Under the pieces are notes generated by a model, which ran no database searches, was not told where the DNA came from, and saw only the letters and a program-made list of their open reading frames with translations. From positions 1-34,721 of the forward strand of contig CALWTU010000014.1 of assembly GCA_944384515.1 (NCBI GenBank): DNA of 34,721 nt. Direction: 5' to 3'. Below, in pieces: positions 1-7,483 of this stretch (position 1 is the first letter of the stretch; each line of letters opens with the position of its first letter). The stretch comes from an uncultured Clostridia bacterium (GTDB lineage Bacteria > Bacillota > Clostridia > Oscillospirales > CAG-272). A program made the translations under genes and the position numbers.

Positions 1-43
1 CCTCGGTCATATCAATAGTCGCAGTTTTTTTGTTATACAGCAT
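1..43 (-). CDS. 5' end of an exported/membrane gene, possibly MATE-family efflux protein (partial)
   Basis: Only the first 14 codons are in the window, read leftwards from an ATG at 43-41 and encoding MLYNKKTATIDMTE. The start is credible because a GGAGG-type ribosome site (51-56 on the plus strand, read as GGAGGA) lies 8 bases upstream, and a 17-bp-spaced promoter sits behind it. A short lysine-containing N-terminus ending in D-M-T-E(-G) is common at the start of clostridial MATE multidrug exporters, which is the only reason for that suggestion. The rest of the gene lies outside the window, so the family is a guess, while the presence of a gene start is well supported. Confidence 0.6.
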   Translation of the reverse strand, partial: MLYNKKTATIDMTE

Positions 44-71
44 ATACACATCCTCCATACCGTGTAGGCTC

Positions 72-100
72 ATTATATCACAAGTGCATTAGCTTTTCAA
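72..100 (-). promoter_or_regulatory. sigma-A promoter for the partial left-edge gene
   Basis: On the minus strand, TTGAAA (95-100) is followed after exactly 17 bases by TATAAT (72-77), with a TG one base before the -10. The predicted transcript begins about 20 bases before the ribosome site of the partial gene. Confidence 0.7.
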
Positions 101-257
101 CAGTATTTTAAAAATATGTTAAATGAAGTTTTGCGCTCCCGTGCCGAAAAAATATATTTCCCGGCGTGATCTGAGTATCCATATTATACAAAGATCAATC
201 TATTTTTGAATAAATAACAAACAATTTTGAACAATTTTTAATTTATTGTTTTTTGTA

Positions 258-286
258 TTGACAGATTTTTTTAATCAATGTATAAT
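258..286 (+). promoter_or_regulatory. perfect-consensus sigma-A promoter
   Basis: TTGACA (258-263), 17 bases, TATAAT (281-286): both hexamers match consensus fully. It drives the exported protein at 437 through a leader of about 145 nt. Between this promoter and the divergent one at 72-100 (positions 101-257) I see only AT-rich sequence and no gene. Confidence 0.85.
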
Positions 287-436
287 GAAAACAGAAAGTA
301 TAAAAGTTAAATTTACAAAATTGATTACTATACTTTGCACCGCAAATATCTTATCTACATGTCATCTCTCGCTTATAAAGAATATTTATTTTAAACGGCA
401 GTCATTTCGAAAACAAAATGCAGAGGAGGCATAAAA

Positions 437-1897
437 ATGAAAAAAGTTATTATTTTGGCAATTGTAGCAATGTTGTCCCTTGGAGGAGCGGTAGGTGTTA
501 AGGCGGCACAAGACAACAAGCCTGAAAATCTGTTCTTCAGCGTACTTTCAAAGGCGATAGATGATTTAAAAGACAGAGATGAGATAAGACCGGTGACAAA
601 ATGCTTTGACGGCGGCTCGTTGGAATTCCTTATCGGAAGCGAGCAGAAGACCGAAGAATATGCTGCGGATTTTAACATTTCGGGAAAGATGTATTTCGGC
701 AGTGATGCTTTTATGCTTGAAGATCTGACGATGAAGTTTGATCAGTCGAAGATAGGTCTTACGGTTTACTCCACAGACAATATGTTTTATATTGAGAGTG
801 ACGAAATTCTCGGCGGAGCATACGGAATAAAGCTCGGCAATATGGCGAGTGAATTTGAAAACTCGATATTTGCTTACGGCAGCGGTTCTGAGTATGCAAT
901 TGAAGACGAGGAATACTATAACAAAATGTTGCACGACTTAGGCGAGCTTGACAAGCAAGTAAACAGCTCTTTCAGGGCTGACGGGGAAAAACTGCTCAGA
1001 GAGTACATGCAACAGTTCAAAAAAACAGCTGTTGAAAGTCTCGGATTTGAAAAGACGAACGAAGATGTTTCAATAGGCGATGAGACCGTCAACCTCAGAA
1101 AAATCAGTATGACAATTGACAAAGAAGATATTGTTACCATTACAGATAAATTCTGCGAATTCATAAAGACGGACGATGAACTCAAAAAATTCACCGAAGA
1201 GTACAAAGCAGAGCTTAATCTTATGTTTGCCGAAGATATGAAGCTTACGGGATATACGGATGTATACGAGTACCTTCTTCGGAACATTGACGAGACGGTG
1301 AAGGCGATAAAAGAACAAATTATTCCGAAACTCTCCGACAAGAGCCTGCTGATAAACCTGTACACAAAGCCTGCTTCCAAAAAGCTGCTTAAGCTTGAAC
1401 TTTATGCGGGTGAAAAAGAACTTTTGGATCTTGATTTCGGCGGAAAAACAATAAAAGAGGCGGACAATATTACTCTTAAGTGCGGAGAGAATACCAGAGC
1501 AAATTATGTTATAGAGAAAAATGACAGCGAAAAATATACCGCGAAACTGAAAGTTAACGGTATGGATATCGCAAGTATAACAAATGACAGGAAAGAGGAA
1601 AAGTTCGACCTTACAGTCTATTCCCTGCTCGGCAACACCTCATACAGAGGAGATTTAACAAATAAAGACGGAGTTATAAGCTTACGGCTGAATGAGACCG
1701 TGTTTAAAGCTGTCGGCGGAACATCCTCCGTGCATTTTAAAAACACTCTGAACCTCATAATTTCCGAAAAGGACACTGTACCTAAGCCAAATGAGGATAT
1801 GAAGACAATTTTTGAAATTACCGAGGAGGATATAAACAGACTGAAAGAACTGTATGAACAGTTCTCCCCTGAAAACGAAAATATCTACTCTCAGTAG
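437..1897 (+). CDS. exported protein of unknown function
   Basis: A 486-residue protein with a clear signal peptide: MKK, a hydrophobic stretch (IILAIVAMLSLGGAVGV) and an A-x-A-like cleavage site near KAAQ (residues 22-25). The mature part is hydrophilic and lysine/glutamate rich, with no further membrane segment and no anchor motif, so it is probably secreted or held at the outer face of the membrane. I recognise no catalytic motif. The start is fixed by AGAGGAGG ending 7 bases upstream. It is monocistronic, with a perfect sigma-A promoter upstream and a terminator hairpin downstream that is shared with the convergent TetR gene. Its general build (signal, then alternating beta/helical acidic segments) resembles clostridial surface proteins with no assigned role. 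I do not assign a function. Confidence 0.85.
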   Translation: MKKVIILAIVAMLSLGGAVGVKAAQDNKPENLFFSVLSKAIDDLKDRDEIRPVTKCFDGGSLEFLIGSEQKTEEYAADFNISGKMYFGSDAFMLEDLTMKFDQSKIGLTVYSTDNMFYIESDEILGGAYGIKLGNMASEFENSIFAYGSGSEYAIEDEEYYNKMLHDLGELDKQVNSSFRADGEKLLREYMQQFKKTAVESLGFEKTNEDVSIGDETVNLRKISMTIDKEDIVTITDKFCEFIKTDDELKKFTEEYKAELNLMFAEDMKLTGYTDVYEYLLRNIDETVKAIKEQIIPKLSDKSLLINLYTKPASKKLLKLELYAGEKELLDLDFGGKTIKEADNITLKCGENTRANYVIEKNDSEKYTAKLKVNGMDIASITNDRKEEKFDLTVYSLLGNTSYRGDLTNKDGVISLRLNETVFKAVGGTSSVHFKNTLNLIISEKDTVPKPNEDMKTIFEITEEDINRLKELYEQFSPENENIYSQ

Positions 1898-1927
1898 TTT
1901 TCGGACTAAATACGCAAATATAAACCG

Positions 1928-1966
1928 TACCGCCCTCTGCACCACGGCAGGGGGCGGTATTTATAT
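1928..1966 (+). terminator. intrinsic terminator between convergent genes
   Basis: TACCGCCCTCTG (1928-1939) pairs with CAGGGGGCGGTA (1948-1959) around an 8-base loop, followed by TTTATATT. The single imperfect pair is a U-G wobble in plus-strand RNA but A-C in minus-strand RNA, so it serves the upstream plus-strand gene best. Confidence 0.8.
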
Positions 1967-1972
1967 TCAGTT

Positions 1973-2545
1973 TCAGTTTGCGCTCGTAAAACTGAGCACA
2001 ACGGCATTATTTGTGCGCTCAAGGATATCCGCAATAGTTTCAAGAGATGTTTTCATTCCACCGTTTACCCAGTTATTTATAACTCCGACACTGCCGCCCG
2101 AGGCAAACTCAAAATACATAATGAGCTGCTCGTCGGTCATATGCGGAGCAGATTTTTTCCACTCAAGGACGGTCATATCCCGTATCGACATAATAAGCTT
2201 AAAGAGAAAACTCCTGTCGGCGTGTTCCGAGAGAATTATCTCGCACAGCTCACGGTTTTCTTTAATAGCCTCGCAGATTGCCTTTAATTGCAGCTGAAGT
2301 CCGCCGTTGAATGCCGCATCGATACAGCCGATAATCTGTGAATACAGCTCATCCTCTATCTCCCCAAGAAGATCTGACACAGATGTATAATGAGAGTAAA
2401 AAGTATTGCGGTTTACATCCGCAACCCGGCACAGCTCGGTCGGTGTAATCGCTCCGAACGGCTTTTGCTTCATCAGGTCAAGCAGAGCGTCTCTGAGCAG
2501 TTTCTTGGTATATTTCACCCGTCTGTCAATTTTCAATTTGTCCAT
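1973..2545 (-). CDS. TetR/AcrR-family transcriptional regulator
   Basis: A 190-residue DNA-binding regulator. Residues about 10-60 form the TetR helix-turn-helix: an alpha-1 helix (TKKLLRDALLDLMKQKPF), then ITPTELCRVADVNRNTFYSHY, in which the recognition helix N-R-N-T-F-Y-x-H-Y is diagnostic. The C-terminal part is helical and poorly conserved, as expected for the ligand and dimer domain. It is divergent from the MMPL-type membrane protein at 2745, the standard layout of a repressor controlling its neighbouring transporter. A GGAGG site (2552-2557) precedes the ATG. The palindrome overlapping its own -10 suggests autorepression. The ligand is unknown. Confidence 0.92.
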   Translation of the reverse strand: MDKLKIDRRVKYTKKLLRDALLDLMKQKPFGAITPTELCRVADVNRNTFYSHYTSVSDLLGEIEDELYSQIIGCIDAAFNGGLQLQLKAICEAIKENRELCEIILSEHADRSFLFKLIMSIRDMTVLEWKKSAPHMTDEQLIMYFEFASGGSVGVINNWVNGGMKTSLETIADILERTNNAVVLSFTSAN

Positions 2546-2582
2546 TTTTTACCCTCCTAATTAGTTAATTTTTTGTTAACTC

Positions 2583-2602
2583 AAACTGTTAGCATACAGT
2601 TT
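2583..2602. promoter_or_regulatory. candidate TetR operator palindrome
   Basis: AAACTGT, 6 bases, ACAGTTT: a perfect 7+7 inverted repeat that overlaps the -10 of the tetR promoter. A half-site AAACTG recurs at 2639-2644 just before the -35 of the divergent mmpL promoter. A second inverted repeat (AGTTAA, 7 bases, TTAACT, 2563-2581) lies in the tetR leader. Confidence 0.65.
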
Positions 2603-2629
2603 TATAAAAATATGTATATCAACAATCAA
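2601..2629 (-). promoter_or_regulatory. sigma-A promoter of the tetR gene
   Basis: Minus-strand TTGATT (2624-2629), 17 bases, TATAAA (2601-2606). Confidence 0.65.
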
Positions 2630-2648
2630 TTCATTAAAAAACTGACTG

Positions 2649-2677
2649 TTGTATATCGAACACATTGTTATTATAAT
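2649..2677 (+). promoter_or_regulatory. sigma-A promoter of the MMPL gene
   Basis: TTGTAT (2649-2654), 17 bases, TATAAT (2672-2677). It lies back-to-back with the tetR promoter. Confidence 0.7.
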
Positions 2678-2744
2678 ATAATCGGAAGGAAAAGTCAACC
2701 CTTTGTGTTTGTTGATTTACTGTTTTGAAAACGGAGGTATGTAT

Positions 2745-5700
2745 ATGAGAAAAATTGCGCAATTTATAATTAAACACAAAGTTATTGTTTTGTCAGTAAT
2801 CTGCATTCTGACGATTTTGTCTGCTCTTATGATACCCAAAGTAAAAGTCAATCAGAGTATGATAGACTATCTCCCGTCCGACTCCCCCGTGAAAATCGGA
2901 ACCGATATTTTAAACTCCGAGTTTTCAGAGCTTGATATGAACGGAAAACTTGCGGTAATGTTTCAGGGCGTCTCAAAAGAAGAGGTAAAGAACATCGCCG
3001 AACAGATACGGGGAATGGAATATGTATCTCTTGTGGAATATGACGAGAGCGACAAATACAACAAATCAGACTATCGGCTGATTTTGATAACATGCACGCA
3101 TGCGTGGAACACCGCAGAGGAACTGTCTCTTGAGGAGAACATAAAAAATACATACTCATCCTATGAAGTGTTCGTCAACCATCAGGACGAAATTATCATG
3201 GAAATACCTCTCTTTGTATACGGAATAATATTCATCATACTCGTAGTACTGCTCTTTATAATGTGCCACTCGTATTTTGAGCCGATATTGTACTTTGTAA
3301 ATATTATCATTGCGATAGTTTTAAATACGGGCTCCAACATTATATTCGGCACCATATCCCAAACAACTTTTTCTATGGCGGCAGTACTCCAGCTTGCCCT
3401 GTCAATGGACTACTCGATAATGCTCATGAACAGATATACTCAGGCAAAAGAGAGCTCCGAGAGCAACAGCGAGGCGATGATTACCGCATACTCAAAATCC
3501 ATGCCGTCAATAATAAGCAGTGCAATGACTACCGCGGCGGGACTGCTGATACTCGCCTTTATGGATCTGAAAATAGGACTTGACCTCGGAAGAGTTATGG
3601 CAAAGGGCGTTTTACTGAGTTTGCTGTGCGCTATGACGCTTCTTCCCATACTGATTTTGCTCACGGATAAGCTTATAGAGAAAACACGCAAAAAACCGTT
3701 TGAGCCTAAAATGTCCGCCCTCTCAAACTTTAACTACAAGCACCGTAAAAAGATGGCTCTGGTGTTTCTCGGAATATTTGTCCTGTCCTTTTACCTGAAT
3801 ATTAAAACCGAAATATCATTCGAGCAGCCCAGCGATAACTTTGTAAGCCAGGTTTTCCCGAAAGACAACCAAATGGTACTCATTTACGACAGCGACGACG
3901 AGGCTAAAGTCAAAGAGATGATAGAGCAGCTTGAAGGCAAGGAAAATATCAGCCAGATACTCGGTTTTTCAAACACCATCGGAAAACAGATGACCTCAGA
4001 CGAACTTCGGGAGCAGATAGGCTCTATGACGGGTACGGATTTCTCGCCGCTGTTCATAAAACTTGCATACTACAGGCATTTGACAACCGAGCCGACCGAA
4101 CAGCGCTATACATTTGAGGAAATGGCGAAATTCATAAATGACGAGGTTCTCTCCGACAGTATGATTTCCTCATATCTCACGCAAGAGGATAAAGAACTGC
4201 TGCAAAAATATCTGCCGCTGCTCTCAAGCGGGGCGATAAGCGCACCGAGAAGCATCTCGGAGATAAGCGAGTTTATGGGAATTGAAGAGGCGAAAGTAAA
4301 ACTTTTGTTCGCATACGCCTACTCGATGAAAGCGGATTATCAGACGGCAAGTTATGATATAAGCAGTATGGTAAAATTCATAAATGAAAATGTTTTAAGC
4401 GACCCGATGCTCAGCGCAAGCCTCACCGAAGAGATGAAAAACAGCTTCCAAATGCTTGCGAATATGACGGATAAAGAATTTATATCAATAGGCAGAACCA
4501 GTGAGGAAATGGCGAATATTTTATCAATTGATAAAACGCAGGTATCAATGATATACTTGACGGCGTCTACGACATCAATGTCGGTAAACCGGTTTATCGA
4601 TCACGTTATTGATAATATTTTGCCAAATCCCATGTACAGCTCGATGTTTACCGACGAGATGAAAGAGTCGCTGACATTTCTGAAAAAGATTTTGGATCTG
4701 ACTGTTTCCGCTCAGCCGCTGACAGACCGGGAGTTTGCCGCAGTGCTGACGCTTGACCCCTCATACTCAAGACTTATCTACTCTATGAGATATGTGTACG
4801 AAAACGAGAAGGATGCCAAAGTTTCGCTCGGAGAAATTCTGACCGCCACACAAAGCGACTTTGTAAGCGCATATCTTACCGAGGAGCAGAAAGCTTATAT
4901 CAAAGCATTCTCCGGTATAGCAGACTCACTTGTCAACGCAGCACCGCTTACCAAAACCGAGTTCTCTACTCTCATATCCGGTATCTATCCCGCAATGAGC
5001 GAGGAGTACATAGCGGTAATGTATGATATGAAGAGCGCCTCCGCAATAACAAATGAGACGATATCGGTTCTTGATTTTGCACGGTCGGTTGACGGGATTG
5101 TAAATGACGGTTTTTTAGGCACGCTTGTGCCCGACAGCATGAAAGCGACCGTCAAGGAGTTCAGAAATATGCTCGAGGAAAATGTCAAAAACTTTGTATC
5201 AGGCGAGCACTCGATACTTGTTATCAACACGACTTTACCGACCGAATCAAAGCAGACATTTGAATTTATAGACGAAATTAAAACTTTGGCAAAGAGCAGT
5301 CTTGAGTCCGACTTCTACCTTGTCGGAGAAGCTTCCCTGAACTCCGAACTCAAACAAAGCTTCAGCCAAAACCAGATACTCATAAGTTTTCTCTCCGCTC
5401 TGGCAATATACCTTATCGTAATGATAACATTCCGCTCGCTTATAACTCCGCTCATCCTTGTTCTCATCGTGCAGGCGGGAGTGTTTATCACAAGCTCTGT
5501 AAGTTACATAGGAGGCAGCAGCATCTACTATTTAGGTATGCTCGTGGTTCAGTGTATACTGATGGGTGCTACCGTTGACTATGAAATAGTTTTTGTAAAT
5601 CACTATATTGAACTGAGAGAAACAATGACAAAGAGACAGGCAATCAAAAAGGCTCTTGCCCTCTCATCGCACACGATTCTGACATCATCTCTTCTGATAA

Positions 5701-5915
5701 TACTGATTACCGGCGCAATAGGTCTCTCCCCCGCCTCGGCTACAATATCCGAGATATGCATGACAATTTCAATCGGTGCACTGTCAGTGCTTATGCTGAT
5801 ACTGTTTGTACTTCCCTCTCTGATTGTCATATTTGACAGATTTATTGTTAAGAAAAACAGAGCGTATACGGAGGATAATCCACAGGTGGAAAATAATAGC
5901 AAAGCCGAACGGTAA
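2745..5915 (+). CDS. MMPL/RND-superfamily membrane transporter
   Basis: A 1056-residue polytopic protein with the RND/MMPL plan. TM1 is near the N-terminus (IIKHKVIVLSVICILTILSA), followed by a first extracytoplasmic loop of about 130 residues and a cluster of five TM helices (about residues 160-310). The latter contains the proton-relay-like segment LALSMDYSIML. Then come TM7 (KMALVFLGIFVLSFYL), a very long second loop, and a final TM cluster (from about residue 880) with the matching MGATVDYEIVF. Paired S-M-D-Y and A-T-V-D-Y motifs are typical of MMPL proteins. The second loop (about residues 455-830) is built from five diverged copies of an 80-residue helical module. The start is the ATG 7 bases after GGAGG; an upstream TTG in frame lacks a ribosome site. 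Substrate is unknown (lipid or drug export in the family); the divergent TetR gene suggests inducible expression. Confidence 0.9.
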   Translation: MRKIAQFIIKHKVIVLSVICILTILSALMIPKVKVNQSMIDYLPSDSPVKIGTDILNSEFSELDMNGKLAVMFQGVSKEEVKNIAEQIRGMEYVSLVEYDESDKYNKSDYRLILITCTHAWNTAEELSLEENIKNTYSSYEVFVNHQDEIIMEIPLFVYGIIFIILVVLLFIMCHSYFEPILYFVNIIIAIVLNTGSNIIFGTISQTTFSMAAVLQLALSMDYSIMLMNRYTQAKESSESNSEAMITAYSKSMPSIISSAMTTAAGLLILAFMDLKIGLDLGRVMAKGVLLSLLCAMTLLPILILLTDKLIEKTRKKPFEPKMSALSNFNYKHRKKMALVFLGIFVLSFYLNIKTEISFEQPSDNFVSQVFPKDNQMVLIYDSDDEAKVKEMIEQLEGKENISQILGFSNTIGKQMTSDELREQIGSMTGTDFSPLFIKLAYYRHLTTEPTEQRYTFEEMAKFINDEVLSDSMISSYLTQEDKELLQKYLPLLSSGAISAPRSISEISEFMGIEEAKVKLLFAYAYSMKADYQTASYDISSMVKFINENVLSDPMLSASLTEEMKNSFQMLANMTDKEFISIGRTSEEMANILSIDKTQVSMIYLTASTTSMSVNRFIDHVIDNILPNPMYSSMFTDEMKESLTFLKKILDLTVSAQPLTDREFAAVLTLDPSYSRLIYSMRYVYENEKDAKVSLGEILTATQSDFVSAYLTEEQKAYIKAFSGIADSLVNAAPLTKTEFSTLISGIYPAMSEEYIAVMYDMKSASAITNETISVLDFARSVDGIVNDGFLGTLVPDSMKATVKEFRNMLEENVKNFVSGEHSILVINTTLPTESKQTFEFIDEIKTLAKSSLESDFYLVGEASLNSELKQSFSQNQILISFLSALAIYLIVMITFRSLITPLILVLIVQAGVFITSSVSYIGGSSIYYLGMLVVQCILMGATVDYEIVFVNHYIELRETMTKRQAIKKALALSSHTILTSSLLIILITGAIGLSPASATISEICMTISIGALSVLMLILFVLPSLIVIFDRFIVKKNRAYTEDNPQVENNSKAER

Positions 5916-6002
5916 CGGCAGTTATCTGAAAAAATATAATATAATTAAGCACTGAATAACAAAACAGGCCGAGTAATTAAAGTCACTTACTCATCCAAAA
6001 AA

Positions 6003-6052
6003 AAGCGACAGCCCTTTACCTTAACAGGTATTGAGCTGTCGCTTGCTTTTTT
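6003..6052. terminator. bidirectional terminator
   Basis: AAGCGACAGC (6003-6012) pairs with GCTGTCGCTT (6035-6044). A T-rich tract follows on the plus strand (6046-6052), and a run of A before it gives a T tract on the minus strand. It separates the convergent MMPL and phosphoesterase genes. The stem core GCGACAGC recurs in two other intergenic hairpins of the window. Confidence 0.85.
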
Positions 6053-6111
6053 ATTAATTGCCAAAAAGCGGGCGGTAAAGCACACAGGAAACCCTGATAA
6101 CAGAGTTTAAA

Positions 6112-7260
6112 TTATACATCCAGGTCTCTTGACTCAAGAGCCGCCAAAGCTATTCTGAATGCCCTTGCGGCAACAAGCCGCTCCTCCTCATCCTCACTCT
6201 TGAGCATGGGATAAAACTGCCTGTATATCTCGCCCTTCATAGACATATCACGCATGAAATGCTCCGTTTTCCAAAGCGGGAGCGTTTTATTTATGAGTTT
6301 AAAGAAATAGAGTCCGAACGCATCGTTTTCAATATTTTTGGGAATTGAGAAATCGGGTTCCACCTCTCCGACAAGCTCCACACGCAGTGCGGTTTCGTTA
6401 TCGTATTTTTTGTCGCTTATCATGTGGGTTATGCGGTTTATTATCTCGTTTTTGGTATTAACTCCCGTAACATCAAGAACCTCGGTACAAAATCTTATAT
6501 GACCGAATGAGACAGACTTATTCTCAATTGCAAGCTCGTCATCGCCATAGTCAATAGTAATGAGATTTACACCTCCGACGCCGCTCTCCTCAAATCCCGT
6601 GGACTCAAGCGCTCCGCAATAACTGTATTTTGAAGCTCCGATACTCGTAAATTTCGTAGCGTTATGGCGTGAGCCGAGCGCATAATAATCCGCGCCGAAA
6701 CGCTTAAGATCGGATGTCGACACGGGGCATGATGTGGAATCCGTGCCGCCGTCAAGATCACAGTAAGCACATACAATATTCACTCTTGAGCTGTCGTCGA
6801 CCTTGCGCTGAGAGAGAGGACACTCACGCATCGTGTCGTTCATGAAAGCCCAGCCGTAAACCGTAATGTTGTACTCCTCAAAATCAAATCTCGAGAGAGA
6901 ATCTGATGAGAAAACATGACAGTTCGAAGGCAGTCTGCCTGATGCGTAAATCGGGTTGTTGTTGTAATAGTCATGCTTTCCGGGGGAGATGATAAACTCG
7001 GTCTTGGAACAGTTCTTAAACTCTCTTATCATAAGCTCGGCGGTGGAATTGGTAGCATACTCGGTATTGAATATATCACCGCTCATCAAAACGATGTTAA
7101 TATCGGTATCTCTTACATACTGCATCATCTTGACAAACGAAGTGCGCTGCATTCTGCGCCTCTCTTCACTCTTTTCGGCAGACAGTCCCACTACCGGTGT
7201 GTCAAGGTGAATGTCACTGCAATGTAAAAATCTCAGCCTTGTCTTTCTTCCCTCTCCCAT
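6112..7260 (-). CDS. SbcD/YhaO-like calcineurin-type phosphoesterase with altered active-site motifs
   Basis: A 382-residue protein of the metallophosphoesterase (Mre11/SbcD/YhaO) family, whose members bind two metal ions and cleave DNA ends. Visible motifs are D16-x-H18 in LHCSDIHLDTP, G61-D62 in MSGDIFN, and a GNHD-like motif reading G94-K95-H96-D97. The third and later ligand sites are abnormal: Asn of GNHD is Lys95, the usual LLHG His is Tyr166 in VCAYCDL, and GHxH reads G196-S-R-H199. Three canonical metal or phosphate ligands are therefore missing, and catalysis as in SbcD is doubtful. The C-terminal 150 residues match the cap region only in general length. No SbcC/YhaN ATPase partner is adjacent. 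It has its own promoter divergent from the methylase gene. Family assignment is firm; activity is not. Confidence 0.85.
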   Translation of the reverse strand: MGEGRKTRLRFLHCSDIHLDTPVVGLSAEKSEERRRMQRTSFVKMMQYVRDTDINIVLMSGDIFNTEYATNSTAELMIREFKNCSKTEFIISPGKHDYYNNNPIYASGRLPSNCHVFSSDSLSRFDFEEYNITVYGWAFMNDTMRECPLSQRKVDDSSRVNIVCAYCDLDGGTDSTSCPVSTSDLKRFGADYYALGSRHNATKFTSIGASKYSYCGALESTGFEESGVGGVNLITIDYGDDELAIENKSVSFGHIRFCTEVLDVTGVNTKNEIINRITHMISDKKYDNETALRVELVGEVEPDFSIPKNIENDAFGLYFFKLINKTLPLWKTEHFMRDMSMKGEIYRQFYPMLKSEDEEERLVAARAFRIALAALESRDLDV

Positions 7261-7310
7261 GGTATTCTCCTCTTCAAAAATTTGAGTATCCCAAAATAAA
7301 TATTACATAT

Positions 7311-7339
7311 AGTATAACACCCTTTTTGTTTTTTTTCAA
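7311..7339 (-). promoter_or_regulatory. sigma-A promoter of the phosphoesterase gene
   Basis: Minus-strand TTGAAA (7334-7339), 17 bases, TATACT (7311-7316). A GAGGAG ribosome site lies just before the ATG at 7260. Confidence 0.75.
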
Positions 7340-7367
7340 TATTTTTCATTAAAAAACTTCAAATCTA

Positions 7368-7396
7368 TTGAAAGAAATAAAAAAATATGCTAAAAT
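7368..7396 (+). promoter_or_regulatory. sigma-A promoter of the methylase gene
   Basis: TTGAAA (7368-7373), 17 bases, TAAAAT (7391-7396), with an extended TGC in front of the -10. The leader is about 80 nt. Confidence 0.75.
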
Positions 7397-7483
7397 ACAA
7401 TTGTGTTAATTCAAGGCAGAATTATTTGCCAGGGCAAATAAACACAAAAAATAACGAATTACAAAGAGGAGGACATACAATCA

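Noticed and set aside
246..434. Open frame of 62 codons upstream of the exported protein
   Set aside because: It begins at a TTG inside the promoter region, has no ribosome site and crosses the -10; treated as leader.
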